Under the pieces are notes generated by a model. The model had not been told where the DNA came from. It made no database searches and was given only the letters and a program-made list of their open reading frames with translations. Shown here one piece after another: positions 23,725-38,079 of a stretch of DNA of 64,000 nucleotides. The first letter of the stretch is position 1; every line of letters starts with the position of its first letter. The translations under genes were made by a program, and so were the position numbers. The DNA comes from Liolophura sinensis (Eukaryota > Mollusca > Polyplacophora > Chitonida > Chitonidae), in the NCBI RefSeq assembly GCF_032854445.1, contig NC_088302.1, forward strand, positions 42,632,645 to 42,696,644, read 5' to 3'.

Positions 23725-26700
23725 ACGAGGAGGACCTTGCCTAGTTCACCTCCCCATAGGTATAAAGTATAACATCCACGAGGAGGACGGTGGCTAATTT
23801 ACCTTCCTACTGGCATAAGATACTACATCGACGAGAAGGACAGTGGCTAATTTACCTTCCTCCAGGTAAAAGGTACAACATCCACGAGGAGGACGGTGGC
23901 TAATTTACCCTCATATAGGTATAAAGTACAACATCCACGAGGAGGACGGCGGCTTATTTACCTTCCTCCAGGTAAAAGGTACAACATCCACGAGGAGGAC
24001 GGTGGCTAATTTACCTTCATATAGCCATAAAGTACAACATCCACGAGGAGGACGGTGGCTAATTTACCTTCATGTAGGTATAAAGTACAACATCCACGAG
24101 GAGGACGGTTGCTAGTTTACCTTCCTATAAGTATGAGGTAGAACCTCCACGAGGAGGACGGTGGCTACTTTACCTTACTGCAGGTATCAGGTACAACATC
24201 CACGAGGAGGACGGTGGCTAATTTAACTTCATATAGGTATAAGGTACAACATCCATGAGGAGGACGGTGGCTAATTTACCTTCCTATAGCCATAAAGTAC
24301 AACATCCACGAGGAGGACGGTGGCTAATTTACCTTCCTGCAGGTATAAGGTACAACATCCATGAGGAGGACGGTGACCAGTTTACCTTCCTGCAGATATC
24401 AGGTACAACATCTACAAAGAACACGGAGGCTAATTTACCGTACTATAGGTATAAAGTACAACATCCATGAGGAGGACGGTGGCCAATTTACCTTCCTGCA
24501 GGTATTAGGTACCGTACAACATCCACAAAGAGGACGGTGGCTAATTTATCTTTCCTCAGGTGTAAAGTACAACATCCACGAAGGGAACGTTGGCTAGTTT
24601 ACCTTTCTGGAGGTGTCAGGTATAACATCCACGAGGAGGACTGTGCCTAATTTACCTTCCTACTGCTATAAAGTACAACATCCATGAGGAGGACGGTGGC
24701 TAATTTACCTCCATGTAGGTATAAGGTACAACATCCAGGAGGAGGACGAGGGCTAACTTACCTCCATGTAGGCATGAGGTACAACATCCACGCGGAGGAC
24801 GGTGGCTAATTTGCTTTCCCATAGGTATAAGGTACAACATCCACGATGAGGACGGTGGCTAATTTACCTTCATATAGTTATAAAGTACAACATCCACGAG
24901 GAGGACGGTGGCTAATTTACCTTCATATAGGTATAAAGTACAACATCCGTAAGGAGGACGGTGGCTAATTTACCTCCATGTAGGTATAAGGTACAACATC
25001 CACGAGGAGGACGGTGGCTAACTTACCTCCATGTAAGCATGGGGTACAACATCCACGAGGAGGACGGTGGCTAATTTACCTTCATATAGGTATAAAGTAC
25101 AACATCCACGAGGAGGACGGTGGCTAATTTACCTTCCTATAGCCATAAAGTACAACATGCACGAGGAGGACGGTGGCTAATTTACCTTCATGTAGGTATA
25201 AAGTACAACATCCATGAGGAGGACGGTGGCCAATTTACCTTCCTGCAGGTATTAGGTACAACATCCACAAAGAGGACGGTGGCTAATTTACCTTTCCTCA
25301 GGCGTAAAGTACAACACCCACGAAGGGAACGTTGGCTAGTTTACCTTTCTGGAGGTGTCAGGTATAACATCCACGAGGAGGACTGTGCCTAATTTACCTT
25401 CCTACTGGTATAAAGTGCAACATCCAGGAGGAGGACGGGGGCTAATTTACCTCCATGTAGGCATGAGGTACAACATCCACCCGGAGGACGGTGGCTAATT
25501 TGCTTTCCCATAGGTATAAGGTACAACATCCACGATGAGGACGGTGGCTAATTTACCTTCATATAGTTATAAAGTACAACATCCACGAGGAGGACGGTGG
25601 CTAATTTACCTTCCTATAGGTACAAAGTACAACATCCACGAGGAGGACGGTGGCTAATTTACCTTCCTTTAGCCATAAAGTACAACATCCACGAGGAGGA
25701 CGGTGGCTAATTTACTTTCCTATAGCCATAAAGTACAACATCCACGAGGAGGACGGTGGCTAATTTACCTTCATGTAGGTATAAAGTACAACATCCACGA
25801 GGAGGACGGTGGTTAATTTACCTTCCTATAGCTATAAAGTACAACATCCATGAGGAGGACGGTGGCTAGTTTACCTTCCTATAGGTATTAGTTAGAACAT
25901 CGACGAAGAGGACGATGGCTACTTTACTTTACTGCAGGTATAAAGTTCAACATCCACGAGGAGGACGGTGACTAGTTTACCTTTCTATAGGTATAAAGTT
26001 CAACATCCACGAGGAGGACGGTGGCTGATTTACCTTCATATAGGTATAAAGTACAACATCCACGAGGAGGAGGTTGACTAGTTTACCTTTCTATAGGTAT
26101 AAAGTTCAACATCCACGAGGAGGACGGTGACTAGTTTACCTTTCTACTGGTATAAAGTACAACATCCACGATAAGGACGGTGGCTAGTTTACCTTTCTGG
26201 AGGGGTCAGTTACAACATCCACGAGGAGGACGGTGCCTAATTTACCTTCATACTGGTATAAAGTACAACATCCATAAGGAGGGCGGTGGCTTATTTACCT
26301 CCATGTAGGTATAAGGTACAACATCCACGAGGAGGACGGTGGCTAGTTTACCTTTCTATAGGTATAAAGTTCAACATCCACGAGGAGGACGGTGGCTAGT
26401 TTACCTTCCTACTGGTATAAAGTACAACATCCACGAGGAGGACGGTGGCTAATTTACCTTCCTACATGTATAAAATTCAACATCCACGAGGAGGACGGTG
26501 ACTAGTTTATCTTTCTATAGGTATAAAGTTCAACATCCACGAGGAGGACGGTGACTAGTTTACCTTCCTACTGGTATAAAGTACAACATCCACGATAAGG
26601 ACGGTGGCTAGTTTACCTTTCTGGAGGGGTCAGTTACAACATCCACGAGGAGGACGGTGCCTAATTTACCTTCATACTGGTATAAAGTACAACATCCATA

Positions 26701-27130
26701 AGGAGGGCGGTGGCTTATTTACCTCCATGTAGGTATAAGGTACAACATCCACGAGGAGGACGGTGGCTAACTTACCTCCATGTAAGCATGAGGTACAACA
26801 TCCATGAGGAGGACGGTGGCTAATTTACATTCCTACTGGTATAAAGTACAACATCCATGAGGAAGACGGTGGTTAAGTTGCTTTCCCATACGTATAAGGT
26901 ACCACACCCACGAGGAGGACGGTGGAAAATTTATCTTCCTATACTTATAAAGTACAACATCCACGAGAAGGAGAGTGGCTAATTAACCTTTCTACATGTA
27001 TAAAATTCAACATCCACGAGGAGGACGGTGACCAGTTTACCTTCCTATAGCTATAGAGTACAACATCCATGAGAAGGACGGTGGCTGATTTACCTTCCTA
27101 TAGGTATAAAGTTCAACCTTTATAGGTATA
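23725..27130 (+). repeat. 53-bp satellite array, left subterminal arm of the KDZ element
   Basis: About 64 units of 53 bp. The core CATCCACGAGGAGGACGG is followed by TGGCTAATTTACC, TTCCTATAGG and TATAAAGTACAA. The core is better conserved than the middle of the unit. Orientation is inward from the left end. The same unit in the opposite direction forms the right arm. Confidence 0.95.
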
Positions 27131-29417
27131 AAGTTTTCCATCCTTCGGGTATGCAGTACAACATTGATGATTACCAAATTAACTTCTAATAAAGATTTAA
27201 CTGATTGATTGACACACACTTATGAGGACAATAGATAAGTTATATGTCGTTTTGGTACAGCTAAAATCTATATGCAGAGGACTGTTGCCTTGTTTATTTC
27301 TGAGAAATATATATAACATATAATGTATAAGTATGTATGTAAGGTGATGGATACCAGGGTTTGTTACATGTTTAGGAAACTTTTTTAAAACTAAGTATTA
27401 GCCCGATTTGAATGGAAGCCCTATAAGTTATATAATAGCTCTTCGCCAGCCTGATCACACTTGTGTGGTAATTAACCATAGGTTGTTTATTGTTACTTAG
27501 AAATGTTATATGTTTTATGTACATGATTATTATTATTGCTTTATTCTGTGTACAGTAAACTTCTGACGCTTAATGTTGTAATCCCTTTTGATCTCTGCCT
27601 GTGCATAGCTGTTCACAGCGCTCTTGTTGTCAATTAACGTTCAATGGCCATTTAATTAATATGTAAAAACTTGCAGAGATATAAAGCCTGGCGAATTGTT
27701 ACGCTCAGTTCCTTGATAAGGACAAACAAGGTCTTTGCTGCTGTTGTATAGCCTTATTTATAACCCCAAAAATACACATATGTAGCTTGAGACCATAATT
27801 TGTAAAGTGCGAAAAACATTGAATATTTAAGAAAGCTTATTTTGCCAAAGATATCAAGTAAGTTTTTCAGAGCTTGCTTCTTAACACACCCCACACATTA
27901 TTTCCTCTTATGGCAGAGAAAGGTTCAAGCGTCTAAATTCTGTGTGTCTGACCTCTGACTTTCATGCATGACCCAGTTTATTTTGTTAAACCGCAGAAGC
28001 TTACATCCACATATATCAGATTTCACTGGTGGACAAGTGATCGCCCGCTTTATTGCTCCTGAATTCTCTAAGTGAAAACATTTAACTTGAAACTAAATTA
28101 GGCGTCTCCATCTTATAGGGTTTTCATATGTCGCGCTACCATAAAGTTACTTGCTTTATTTATGTATTTATTTATTTGATTATTGTTTAACGCCATCCTC
28201 TCTTTAGGACACATGGTTTGTTTATTCACAACGTAATGTATATAACATCCTAGCCCAGCAAACCACGGTGGAATTTTTAGAAAGACATTATAGTCCTCAG
28301 ACTTAAAAAGGAATTCAGACTTATCTCCTTGTCAAGGAAATCTGTCAGCTATAACTTTCTCATACCCAGAGTTGTTTTCTTTGACCTAAGCAAGATGCAT
28401 TTATTACTACTATTATTAAGTTTTAAAAAATAAAATGATCAGAATCATAAAAATCCACACATCACAAAATATTTCTTAACAAATATGTGTACAGGCAAAA
28501 GAATGCAACAATACAGGTGTATGTAAATATACCGTCAATGTAATTATGTAACTCAATTCGCATTAAAATTTGCCTTTCCCTGCCCGACAACCAAGCAGCA
28601 GAAGATCCATGTATAATACAATATGAATTGGGGTCGGGCTTTTTGAATAGCGCTTTGATTTTATTCATACAATGAATGAAATCCTCATGAAATGGCTGAA
28701 AAGGAAGTATGTCAAGCAAATACCATTTCATTTGTACTACCTAGCACACTGGGCCTACTATAGTGCTTGAAAGTCATATCTGCAGTGTCGTGATAACTTT
28801 TGTTATGGTTGAAGAATTTAAAATGTACTTCGGACCAATATCTTCATCTTAGAAATTAAGTAGGACTATTTCATTTTGTTCATATGGACATGTTGTCTCA
28901 CATGAATGATCTTCATGTCTCCTAATCCCATTTTACTTGGAATTCGACGGTGGAGAGTTATTTCCAGAAAAATTAACGAGTTCTATCATGTACGAGTTTG
29001 TTTATGTTTCTCGGACGCCAGAGCAATACAATATTTGGAAAAACTCGATGTTGATAGAGGTATAAATGATTTTCTAATTCGATTATAAGATAAAACATTT
29101 TCAGTTAAAGTTAAAAACGTGGAGTTTCTAAGAACATTCAGTATATAGGCTTGCTCTTTCTACACTTTTATACCTCCGTGCATCACTTGCCACAATGTCT
29201 AAACAAAACAAATTTATGGGTAACTTTCGTGTGTCTGGACCGTGGAAAGCCGAGGTGGCGGTGTGTTTGTAAACACAGTTTCCCATCGCATGTCTGCTGA
29301 AGTAATACTATCTCAGGGTGACTTGTTAGCTTTGCAGTTTGGCTAATGTAGTACATAGCTTTTATAAAAGCTTTCCACTTTTCCGACGAGTTTATTTCTG
29401 GACGCTGCAATGTAACA
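27130..29417. other. Interior of the KDZ element left of the transposase
   Basis: No exon recognised. A SINE-A tail fragment (TATTTATTTGATTATTGTTT) lies at about 28152-28205. The transposase promoter probably lies near 29160-29410, but no clear TATA box was found. Confidence 0.45.
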
Positions 29418-32400
29418 ATGACAGCACACCAACCTGTCGTGATTCAGTCTGTGGATGAATTGTTAAGTTGTGTAAAAAGTTGCAAGGATTGTTGTAAAGG
29501 AGACTATATTTCATTCCATTGTCCGTTATGTCCACCGTCAAAGTTCAAGCCAACAAGGAAGAAGAAAGTAGAGAACCATTTGAGAGCTGTACACTGGAAA
29601 GCACGCGTTGAGGGACAAAACGGTACGTAAAATTAAGCATCAATACGTTTCATTCATCTAAAATACTGTGTACATATATAGTTATCGTCTGCGGCTTTAT
29701 ATGATAGGCGAGCTTTTTGATTAACTTTTCATGTTAAAAAAATAGATACATTCCCTGTCAATGAGATGATATGTTCTTAAATTATTTTTCTACATCTTTT
29801 TTCGAAATGTATACTCCTAGTGGTCATCCAGACGCATATGCAGATTTATCGGCTCTGTAGGTGACGCCAATTTAAAATATTCTTCCACTGATGAGGCAGA
29901 GTAAAATAGGTATCAAAGCAAATCTAAACTTACAGATCTTATTTTCGTGATTGGCCCCGGAGATGGATGTAAAACAAAAAGATGCCATCAACTTCCGGTC
30001 GGGCAAATGCAAGTGTCTAATTTGCAAGGGAAAAAATAACTAACACAAATAGATCAGATCATCTGTGCCTGCAATAGAACTTCTACTCAATGGCCTCATG
30101 TGAATAGTAGTTGTGTAGTGTTTGTGTACATATTCTCTCTATTAGACCAACAGATTAGTCATTTGGCGTGTATGTTTTAATACCACACAATGTAAAGAAC
30201 GCTCCCGCTGCGCTAACCGTAACTCGAAAGCCAACAGATGTTTTTCTTACATAATGCATGAACGGTGGCAAAAATTTTAATGCCAATCACTGGAAAACTA
30301 TTCATCTGAAATAATTTGATACGAGAGAAGAGCACAATTTGTCCTGCTGACCAACTTTCAACATTGCACCATTACTGTTTTTCGCATCGTGTCTCAAAAA
30401 TCAGAATAAAGTGTGCCTAAAAGCGAAAACTTCTTAAGAAACAAAACAAAGCCACATTCGTGGTTAGCTCTTTATGCCTAATGCATGAACAGTAGGTAAA
30501 TTGTGGTCAAACTTCTTAAGCTAGAACAAAACTAGAACAAAAGCAAAGCCAGATTCATAATCTATTTGTCAAATTACACTGTATATATTCACACAAGAAA
30601 TTGGATCAGCTCTGCACGGGTTTAAACTTCTTTCCAAAGGCTTCACTGTGCGAGCAATCTAATTAGGCTTTAAGTCTGCGCTACAGTTACAGTTAATATG
30701 CTACAGTCCATGCACATATGTCCATAAAACTGACCGCCATCACATGGGCTGTAAATTGAGCTGTTTTTGAGGCGTAAAACACCATTGAAATAAATAACTA
30801 ACTTATCACAATGTTCAAAAGACGTGTTTATTTTTGTAGGTAAAAGTGCCGTTCTTTGCCATCTAACTGAACACAGTTCTTCACGGCATTTCCACTGCAC
30901 GTCATGTTCAAGGATAATTATTCGCAAAGAGAACTTGAAGCACCACGTTCAAACATGTGTTAATAGTCTTAACACGCCTGTTGCATCCAAATTAATCCCC
31001 TCTACCCGTACAGCGAAAAATTCTTATTCGTCGCGTGCAAAACACAGATCAGAAAACCATCAGAATAACGCAGTAGAGGCACAGGAAAGTGACGCGGTGA
31101 CAAGTGACAAAGACCATTGCTATGCCACCCAGAGTATTAATCTGAAGACGACTTGTTCTAGATCATTGGATTCCCAGATTTCAACAAAGACGTCATCACT
31201 TCGAGCAAGTTGTATACTATGTGGTAAAATTATAACAGTGAAATGGATGAAATCGCACTTGAAATCTCACCAGTCTCTACAGCATGATGTTAATGTCTAC
31301 AATCATCACCATACTGTTGTAATCGATCCAGCCAAAGGAGTGTATTGTTCGTCCAAATCAAGAAGTGGTCCTCAGATCCCGATACATCTGCAGAAAAATA
31401 CGCTCACAAATACTCCGATCAGCATTTGTGAAAACAACTCATGTATTGTGTTGAAATCGGCGGCAAGAAGAGGTGGGAACAGTTCCTTTGAGTGTGATCA
31501 CGTTCGTTCCGTTCCTTATGCCATTCCTGGAAGAGAAACAATTCTTAGACAAGACACGCTTGAATGCATGCGGAGTGAAAATTTCATCACTGAAAGTAGA
31601 TACAATGAACTAAAGCAGTGCCAAGAAACAGCTGAAAGCTCAGGACGCCCATTTGTAGTACTCATTCCACCTCATCAGTCGACCTATTATCCTAGACATA
31701 TTCATCTGTCTGTGTACACGGGGAAAAAAAGGTTCTGGTGCAAACTACAACGGACTATAGTAACGTACGATAAACAAAGAAACACCACAATATGCAGGTG
31801 CACAAAAAGCATTCGCACATGCCTCCATAAACTCATCTGCAAATGGTATCTAAAACAAGAGCTACCAGAATTGATATCGTCAGATGACGTGCAGTCATTA
31901 TCTGATCAAGAAACTGACCAACAAGAATCTGACACCGAACAGGTAAACGGGAGCCAAAGGCCTGTTCCACTGAGAAATAACAGCCAACATTTCCGATCAT
32001 TACTAAGGAGTATACCAAAGGATATCCCTCTGGAAGTCAGGCAAATTATCAGAAATCACAAAAGAGACGGTATCCTCGAAATCACTCCAAGAGAAACATC
32101 ATGTGTTCGATGCCAAGGACCACTCGATGTTCGTCTTGTTTCCAACAAGTCGAAAATAATACAAGGTAAGGTCTCCAACTATCAAGAACTTTAGGTCACT
32201 GTGCTCAGAACAACTGAAGGAATGAATGGTTATGGACATGATATATCCACAATATTCTTGTCATGCGGTATCCTGGCACAAGCTGGGTCCAAATTCAGGA
32301 CACTAAGCAGAACTGAACAATGAAAAAACCAGCTTGGTTTAATATTAAACATGGCATTGTAATATATTCACTGTTAAATAATTATATTAAGCCTTTATGT

Positions 32401-35400
32401 CTGATCCTATATATCATACGCTCACGGCATCGTGAGCAAAGCTGTCCGATAATTGAAAAGATTATGTGGATATTTCGTCAAAAATACACCCACGTTGGAA
32501 ATGTTCTCATAAAAAACACAAAAGCTTTTGGAGAGAGTGATATACGTAAATATGATGTAGTGTATTAATGATTCAGCATGGAATGGTTTAGCATGGCAGT
32601 TCTTATAGTTCCTTGATTTTCTATTTGGTTACATTTATCTGAAATTAGACCATGTCTGGATATCCTAATGGTTCGCCGTTATATAATTAATAATAGTTAA
32701 TATAATTAAGTATAAAATTTTAGAATTATCAAACGCCTTCTCTTTCAGATATAACCGTATACAACAAGGTATGCAAATCATGCCAACTGTTGTATCAATA
32801 TAAAGAATGGAACGAGGGCATTCATAACTTCAATGATGTCATTTTCCTTGGGCTTGATGTATGTCTTTTCATCAGAGCTGGACTACAGGTACTCTGAAGT
32901 GTTTTATGTTTATTAATGATAAAATGTCAGATTTACTCTATTTTATTTATTTCACTCTATTGAGCATGCAGCATGTAGATTTTAACAGAAAATTTAACAT
33001 CAACAAACCTTCCAGTTTAATGTTATCTCAAGTCAGGATATACTTACTAAAACTTCAGTTCTCAATATTGAAGATAAAATTTTGACGTTTAATTGTTTTC
33101 AGAACCACGTTGCAATAGGACGGTCTGTTGCCATGCTTCAAGAAATGATCGGAGAGAATGTTGATACCTACACTTTACATCAAGCATACCTACATTTCGA
33201 GGCATGTACTGACCACGATTACAGTTTCCATTGTGTCCTTTGTGGGTATCACCCTTCCATACTTATCTTCGACACCTGTCGCAAAGTAGCGTTCCGCCAT
33301 TCAGGTAGGTGGGCATGCAGCGTATATGACAAGACATGTAATTGGATGATATACATTTCTGAATATTCTGAATCAGAAGATTAGATTTAATGTTACACAA
33401 TGACATGTATAAATGTGGTTGAAAAGCGCTCTAGATATCCAGCAATATTAACATTAACACCCCAACAGCAAAACCATAAATACATATTCGATTACCTGCC
33501 CATACATGTCAACTTTCATGCCAAAGGCATAAAATTGAAAGTGTACTATTCTCAGGGAGCAGTTATTGCATTTTGTACATTTTGGCGCAATTTCTATGGC
33601 TCTTTTACGGTTATGTGCATCCTTGTTTTTTATTCCGAGATATGTTCAAAAGAATTTTTGATGTCTGGAAAGGATTTTCAGATATGTGAAATACATGATC
33701 TATATATTAACACAAGGCTGCTATTTAAGAAATCTAGAAATGAATTGTAGATATCTGAAAATTAATTCAAGATATCTGAATTAGGCCGAAATGGCTTGCC
33801 ATAAGTAAGGGCAGATACTTTACACGTCATGAAGGTGGAGGTAGATGTATATATGTACCAACACGCAAATGAAGTACAAGTTATTCAATGATATACACCT
33901 GTTATGGGGAAAGTTTTGTGGTCACATGAAAATGCTACACACTCAACTATAAGTCAATAACGACGTCACTTTGTTATCTTTCAGTGTCTGGTTTGTCCAT
34001 TCCGTCTGGCGAAGTTTCTGACACGGTTGATGCTAAGGCTTTCTGGTCTGCAGTTGAGAACAGCGTAAGAAACCCTGGCACTCGACCAGGTAAGATATCA
34101 ATATGCTAAAAGTAGTCAAATTTTAATTATTGTTTTGGCAATTGACTACAAAATTTACTGCACAACTAGTGAAGCTCTACGTGTAAATTTAAAGACCTTT
34201 CACGATACAATCTTCCAGTCCGAAAATGTAGGACAGTGTGTATTTTCAACTGAAAGCAATGATTGATCTTGACCCTGTCCCACAAAGCAATCGTAGGCGA
34301 AGGTTATTGTAACTAGCATGGCTGCCCATCTCTTTTACATGGGTTGTCATGGTAGTTATAATCAGCTTAGAATAAGGCTGGTTTGTGGAACAGGGCCCAA
34401 AGCAAACGTAGGCTAAGCTGATTGTAACTACCATAGCTACCTATCTCTTTAACATGAGTTGTCATCGTAGTTACAATCAACCTAGTTTACGACTGCTTTG
34501 TGGAACAGGGGCCAGGTGATTAGCAAATGAGGTTAACTACTAACAGGTTGTTCTCCCTTGCTTTAGAACAAAATACCGTAACTCCGTCCTACGAGTTTTG
34601 GAGTCCTTGGATTGGCGAAAACTCTCGCAGTGGTGACTTGATTTACAACACGGAAATAAAGAAATGTTCTCAAAGTATAAACAAGGATAATGAAGACCCC
34701 GTGTCCGAACCGATGCCAGAAGAAACCATCATGAACATGTTAAAGGATGAAAAGGTATTTCCAGTGTAGGATGTAATAAAAATTTACTGTATGCACTCAA
34801 GTGAAAAGAGAACGTTTAAGAGTTAAGGGTATTTGCACTTACTTCAAAGTGCATGTACTTATCTGGGAATATTTTATCCTATATTCTCTCAACGTTTGTC
34901 TGTATAATGCAAATGCCTTTTTTCTCTGACATTAATTTTCGGTGATTTGCTTCGAAAACAAATTCGCTGGATTTAAATTTCGCGGATATATAGGGTGGAA
35001 TAGTATTATGAAGATTTAGTTATTTATTTGATTGGTGTTTTACGACCATATTTATAAAGACTGTGAAGAAATAATGATGAACACAAAAGCTTCAACACAG
35101 CTCAAACCAAAAAATTCTCATATCTTTTGACTGGTGTCGACAATCCGAAAAATGTGTCGTGAAGTGGGTGTTAAAGCAGAAGGGTCCTCCGTTGATATGA
35201 TCAGGAGGATGAGAGACATGTCGATTTCACGTGGGGCATTGGACAAGGCTTATGAGAAATTATTTGGATGCTCTGGTGAGAAGGCGCAATACCGCCTAAT
35301 TATTTCTTAACCTGGACACCTGGAGTGAACCGTATAAACTTAATTAGATATGGCCAAGTATAAACATGGCAGGTTTCCTCACATGAACATTTTTAGGTGA

Positions 35401-37032
35401 TACAACATCAGTTAAACTGTCATTATATTTATTAAATCGTTCTCTTTGGCTGTGACGCTTAAAATCACTCAGCCATCAAGAAGTTTATTATCCTTAAAGA
35501 CGTTCTTTATTCTTCTAGGAGAATGGGCGGTTGGTTGTTGCTATCACGGTGTTGTTTATGCCATTAAAAGCCTGTTGCGATCTGAAAGTTCAAGGGATTA
35601 TCTCGACATTGAAAGATCTATGAAACATCGACCTAATATTACCATCTGCGACATAGCGTATCTACTGGCAAGACAGGCCAACAAAATAATTCCACATTTT
35701 TATTCCCCAAACGAAGGAAGACTGGCACCTGATACAGATTTAAACATTGCAAGAGCCGAAAAAAGAGAGCTGGATTGCGGGGCCGAATTTCTGACAAATC
35801 CCATTTTTTCCCCCGACTGTGTCGAATCGAACAAAAACTCCGTCACAGGATCTGACGTACACTATGCGCTCATAGACTGGTTCCACCAAGAAAACTGTAA
35901 GAGCAGGCAAGAGATACTCCGACGGTGTTCCCTGCTACCTGAGCTTAGTGGAATCATTGACACCCAAGCGGTGGAGCAACTCTTCAGCTCTCTGAAACGG
36001 GACATCTAGTATTTAAATAACATGTCCCCGGTCAAACATATTTTTCTTTTTCGACTCATTATACAGCCCAGAAACGTCAGATGATACCGAGAACTCCTTC
36101 GTAAACAAACGACAAGATTTGGACAGGGATTGTTCTACAATCAATTTGGACAGGCCTGTCAGAAATATCTAACCGAAGTTGTGCAACCCACACTGACGGA
36201 TGACACCATCCAGACGCCTGTTCGATCTGAAATTGTTGTCGACTGGGAGTATGAACATGGCGAGACGAATGAAGAGATCGCCAATACTTCTGAAAGTGGA
36301 CGTGGGGAACCATCAGCCTGTGGATTAACGGATACTAAAGTCCAAGAGAACATACTTTTGGGCTCCACTCAATCAGAGTTAAAGCACTTGTACACAAGCT
36401 AGTCCAGCTATCAGGAACCGAGCGAATTCAGAAGATTTTAAATGTGGATGGGTTTATATTTACCTTGTATTTTATCTGTTTGTTTTTATTTTTTGGTATA
36501 ATTAGATATGGCTATTTTGGCTCCAGTTATGCATGGAGTAGTATCGGAATGGCTTTCCAGCTTTCAAGTTATCTATATACAGACTGTATAAGGAGGAAAG
36601 TAACTAAGAATATTGTAGTCATCAAATAGTCATTTACATGTAGATGTGTGTTTAATTATTTATCATTATAATTTCATAATTTTGTTCCGCGCATGACTTG
36701 CTAAAAAGTGTGCAGGCATATATGTTTAATTAGTAGCAATCTATATACATTTCCAGATTTCAGTCTCTTACAAATGAATAGGAAGCCTTTAACAGGATTG
36801 CATTCTGTTCACATTTTTTCTTTGTAGGTACGAAGGGACAGTCAGGAATAGGAGATGTAAGGAAGCTTTGGTTCGGGATGTAGTCGCACTACTTGTATCC
36901 AACAAACTGCACATATCTTTACCAGAAGCAAGACGAAGATGCTGTCAAACTGAACATTCATCGTTTCACACGGCACTTAAAAAAAGTGAACAATTAAGAG
37001 CACACCGCTTAATCAGCAGTACTGAATCGTAA
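29418..37032 (+). pseudogene. KDZ-superfamily transposase (HMGXB3/CxC4-like), intron-rich, with in-frame stops
   Basis: Exons with matching phases: 29418-29622, 30840-32165, 32749-32888, 33103-33304, 33985-34089, 34567-34754, about 35101-35275, 35519 to about 36402, and 36828-37032. Exon 1 has a C2H2-like finger (FHCPLC, then HLRAVH). Exon 2 has two more Cys/His clusters and a SWIM-type CxC-x6-CxH finger (31793-31833), as in HMGXB3 proteins. Exons 2-4 have paired CxxC knuckles (CVRC, CKSC, CVLC). Exon 8 holds the RNase H-like core: CYHGVVYAIK, a CDIA aspartate, DWFHQEN and DTQAVEQL. The frame is broken in exon 8 by TAG (36007-36009), inside a conserved block, and by TGA (36082-36084). Exon 7 has a TGA (35128-35130) and no convincing acceptor. 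Apart from these, the frame is open over more than 900 codons. Most likely a recently inactivated copy. The join to the last segment is uncertain. Confidence 0.87.
35017..35065 (-). mobile_element. SINE-A tail fragment next to KDZ exon 7
   Basis: TTATTTATTTGATTGGTGTT followed by TTACGACCAT, the 3' end of SINE-A in reverse. It ends about 35 bp before the presumed exon 7 start, where the expected acceptor cannot be found. Confidence 0.65.
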
Positions 37033-37310
37033 CTGGCATGCTGTGTATGTAAATAATAGATGACTGATGAGTTGAAAATGTGTATTTTATAGCATTGTTA
37101 TCATTGTATCATGGCTATATGCCTTGTACATATAGCCTACACCTATAATGTATTTTCCATTCCACCGCCATACCATTCATTGCCTAACTTACACATGTAT
37201 AGAATCTTAGAATGTACAAGAGAGTTAATACACTAATAAACTTGCCTAGGGTACTGCAGCATATGTATTAAAACACAACTTTTATCCTTACATCTCAGTA
37301 AAGCGTTCTT

Positions 37311-38079
37311 CAGTTGTTATGTGCACGACTGCCGTCAGTTTCTAAATTTAGCTTGCCACTGTTTACATATGCTAAGTTCAGGGAGTGCTGTCTGCCTCTA
37401 CCTTAGAATATTCCAGAATGCGCTCAGTTCGGTGCCTGTTTGTTTACATCAAGTGTTCATGAATTTTCTTATTCTGGACAATTCCACCAGGCTATATAAA
37501 AACTATGAGAGACGGAGAGAACAGAGATCGGAGAACGGAGAATTATTGAGAGTTTTGGATGCTTTCGCTGTGTATTATTTTAGTAGGCCCTTTTGTGCTG
37601 AATCTTGGTGTCTTTATAGCCTCTGGCTTTGTTATATCCTATCTCCACCGAGCACTTGTTCAGTCTGAACTTGTATGTTTAATTTGTGCTCTTGTATACA
37701 CAGTGCTTATTAGTACACGGACCCTGTCTGGGGAATTTTGTGTATATTTCGTCATACACTCAGTTATACTGTGGATTTTCCCTCTTGTGAATTTGCCTCT
37801 GAGCATTTATGCCTGTGTGGTATATATTGTGAAATATATGCGTCCGTTTGGACTTGACACCGTAAGTACCTTAGTATTTGTATAGATACTGCTATCCTTT
37901 CTTGTTAAACTTAAGTACTTTAATATTTGTATAAGTCTTATTACCTGTTCTTGTTAAGCTAATAAATTGTTGTAAAATAAAATCTGCTTGTTTTGGTTAC
38001 TTTTTTGTGCGGCTAGACTGTCGTGTATTTCGAACAAGCCATCTCTTTATAATACAGGCAGTTTGGGTCGTAACACAGT
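37311..38079 (+). mobile_element. Solo LTR with 4-bp target duplication
   Basis: The LTR runs 37315-38075 (761 bp), starts TGTTA and ends TAACA, and is flanked by CAGT on both sides (37311-37314, 38076-38079). It contains TATATAAAA at about 37494 and AATAAA at about 37962, in the spacing expected for U3-R-U5. No internal retrotransposon genes are present, so it is a recombined remnant, probably of a Ty3-like element (family inferred only from LTR form). It lies inside the KDZ element, between the transposase and the right array. Confidence 0.75.

Noticed and set aside
24255-25392. Short ORFs in the 53-bp array
   Set aside because: The period is not a multiple of three and frames close after one or two units; no sign of coding.
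23725-27130. Possible CRISPR-like repeat-spacer structure
   Set aside because: The conserved core alternates with a semi-conserved, not unique, stretch in an intron-bearing animal genome. It is a satellite array.
37321-37885. Hydrophobic ORFs of 108-115 codons
   Set aside because: They lie inside the solo LTR, which has TATA and polyA signals and matching ends. LTRs of this type are non-coding.
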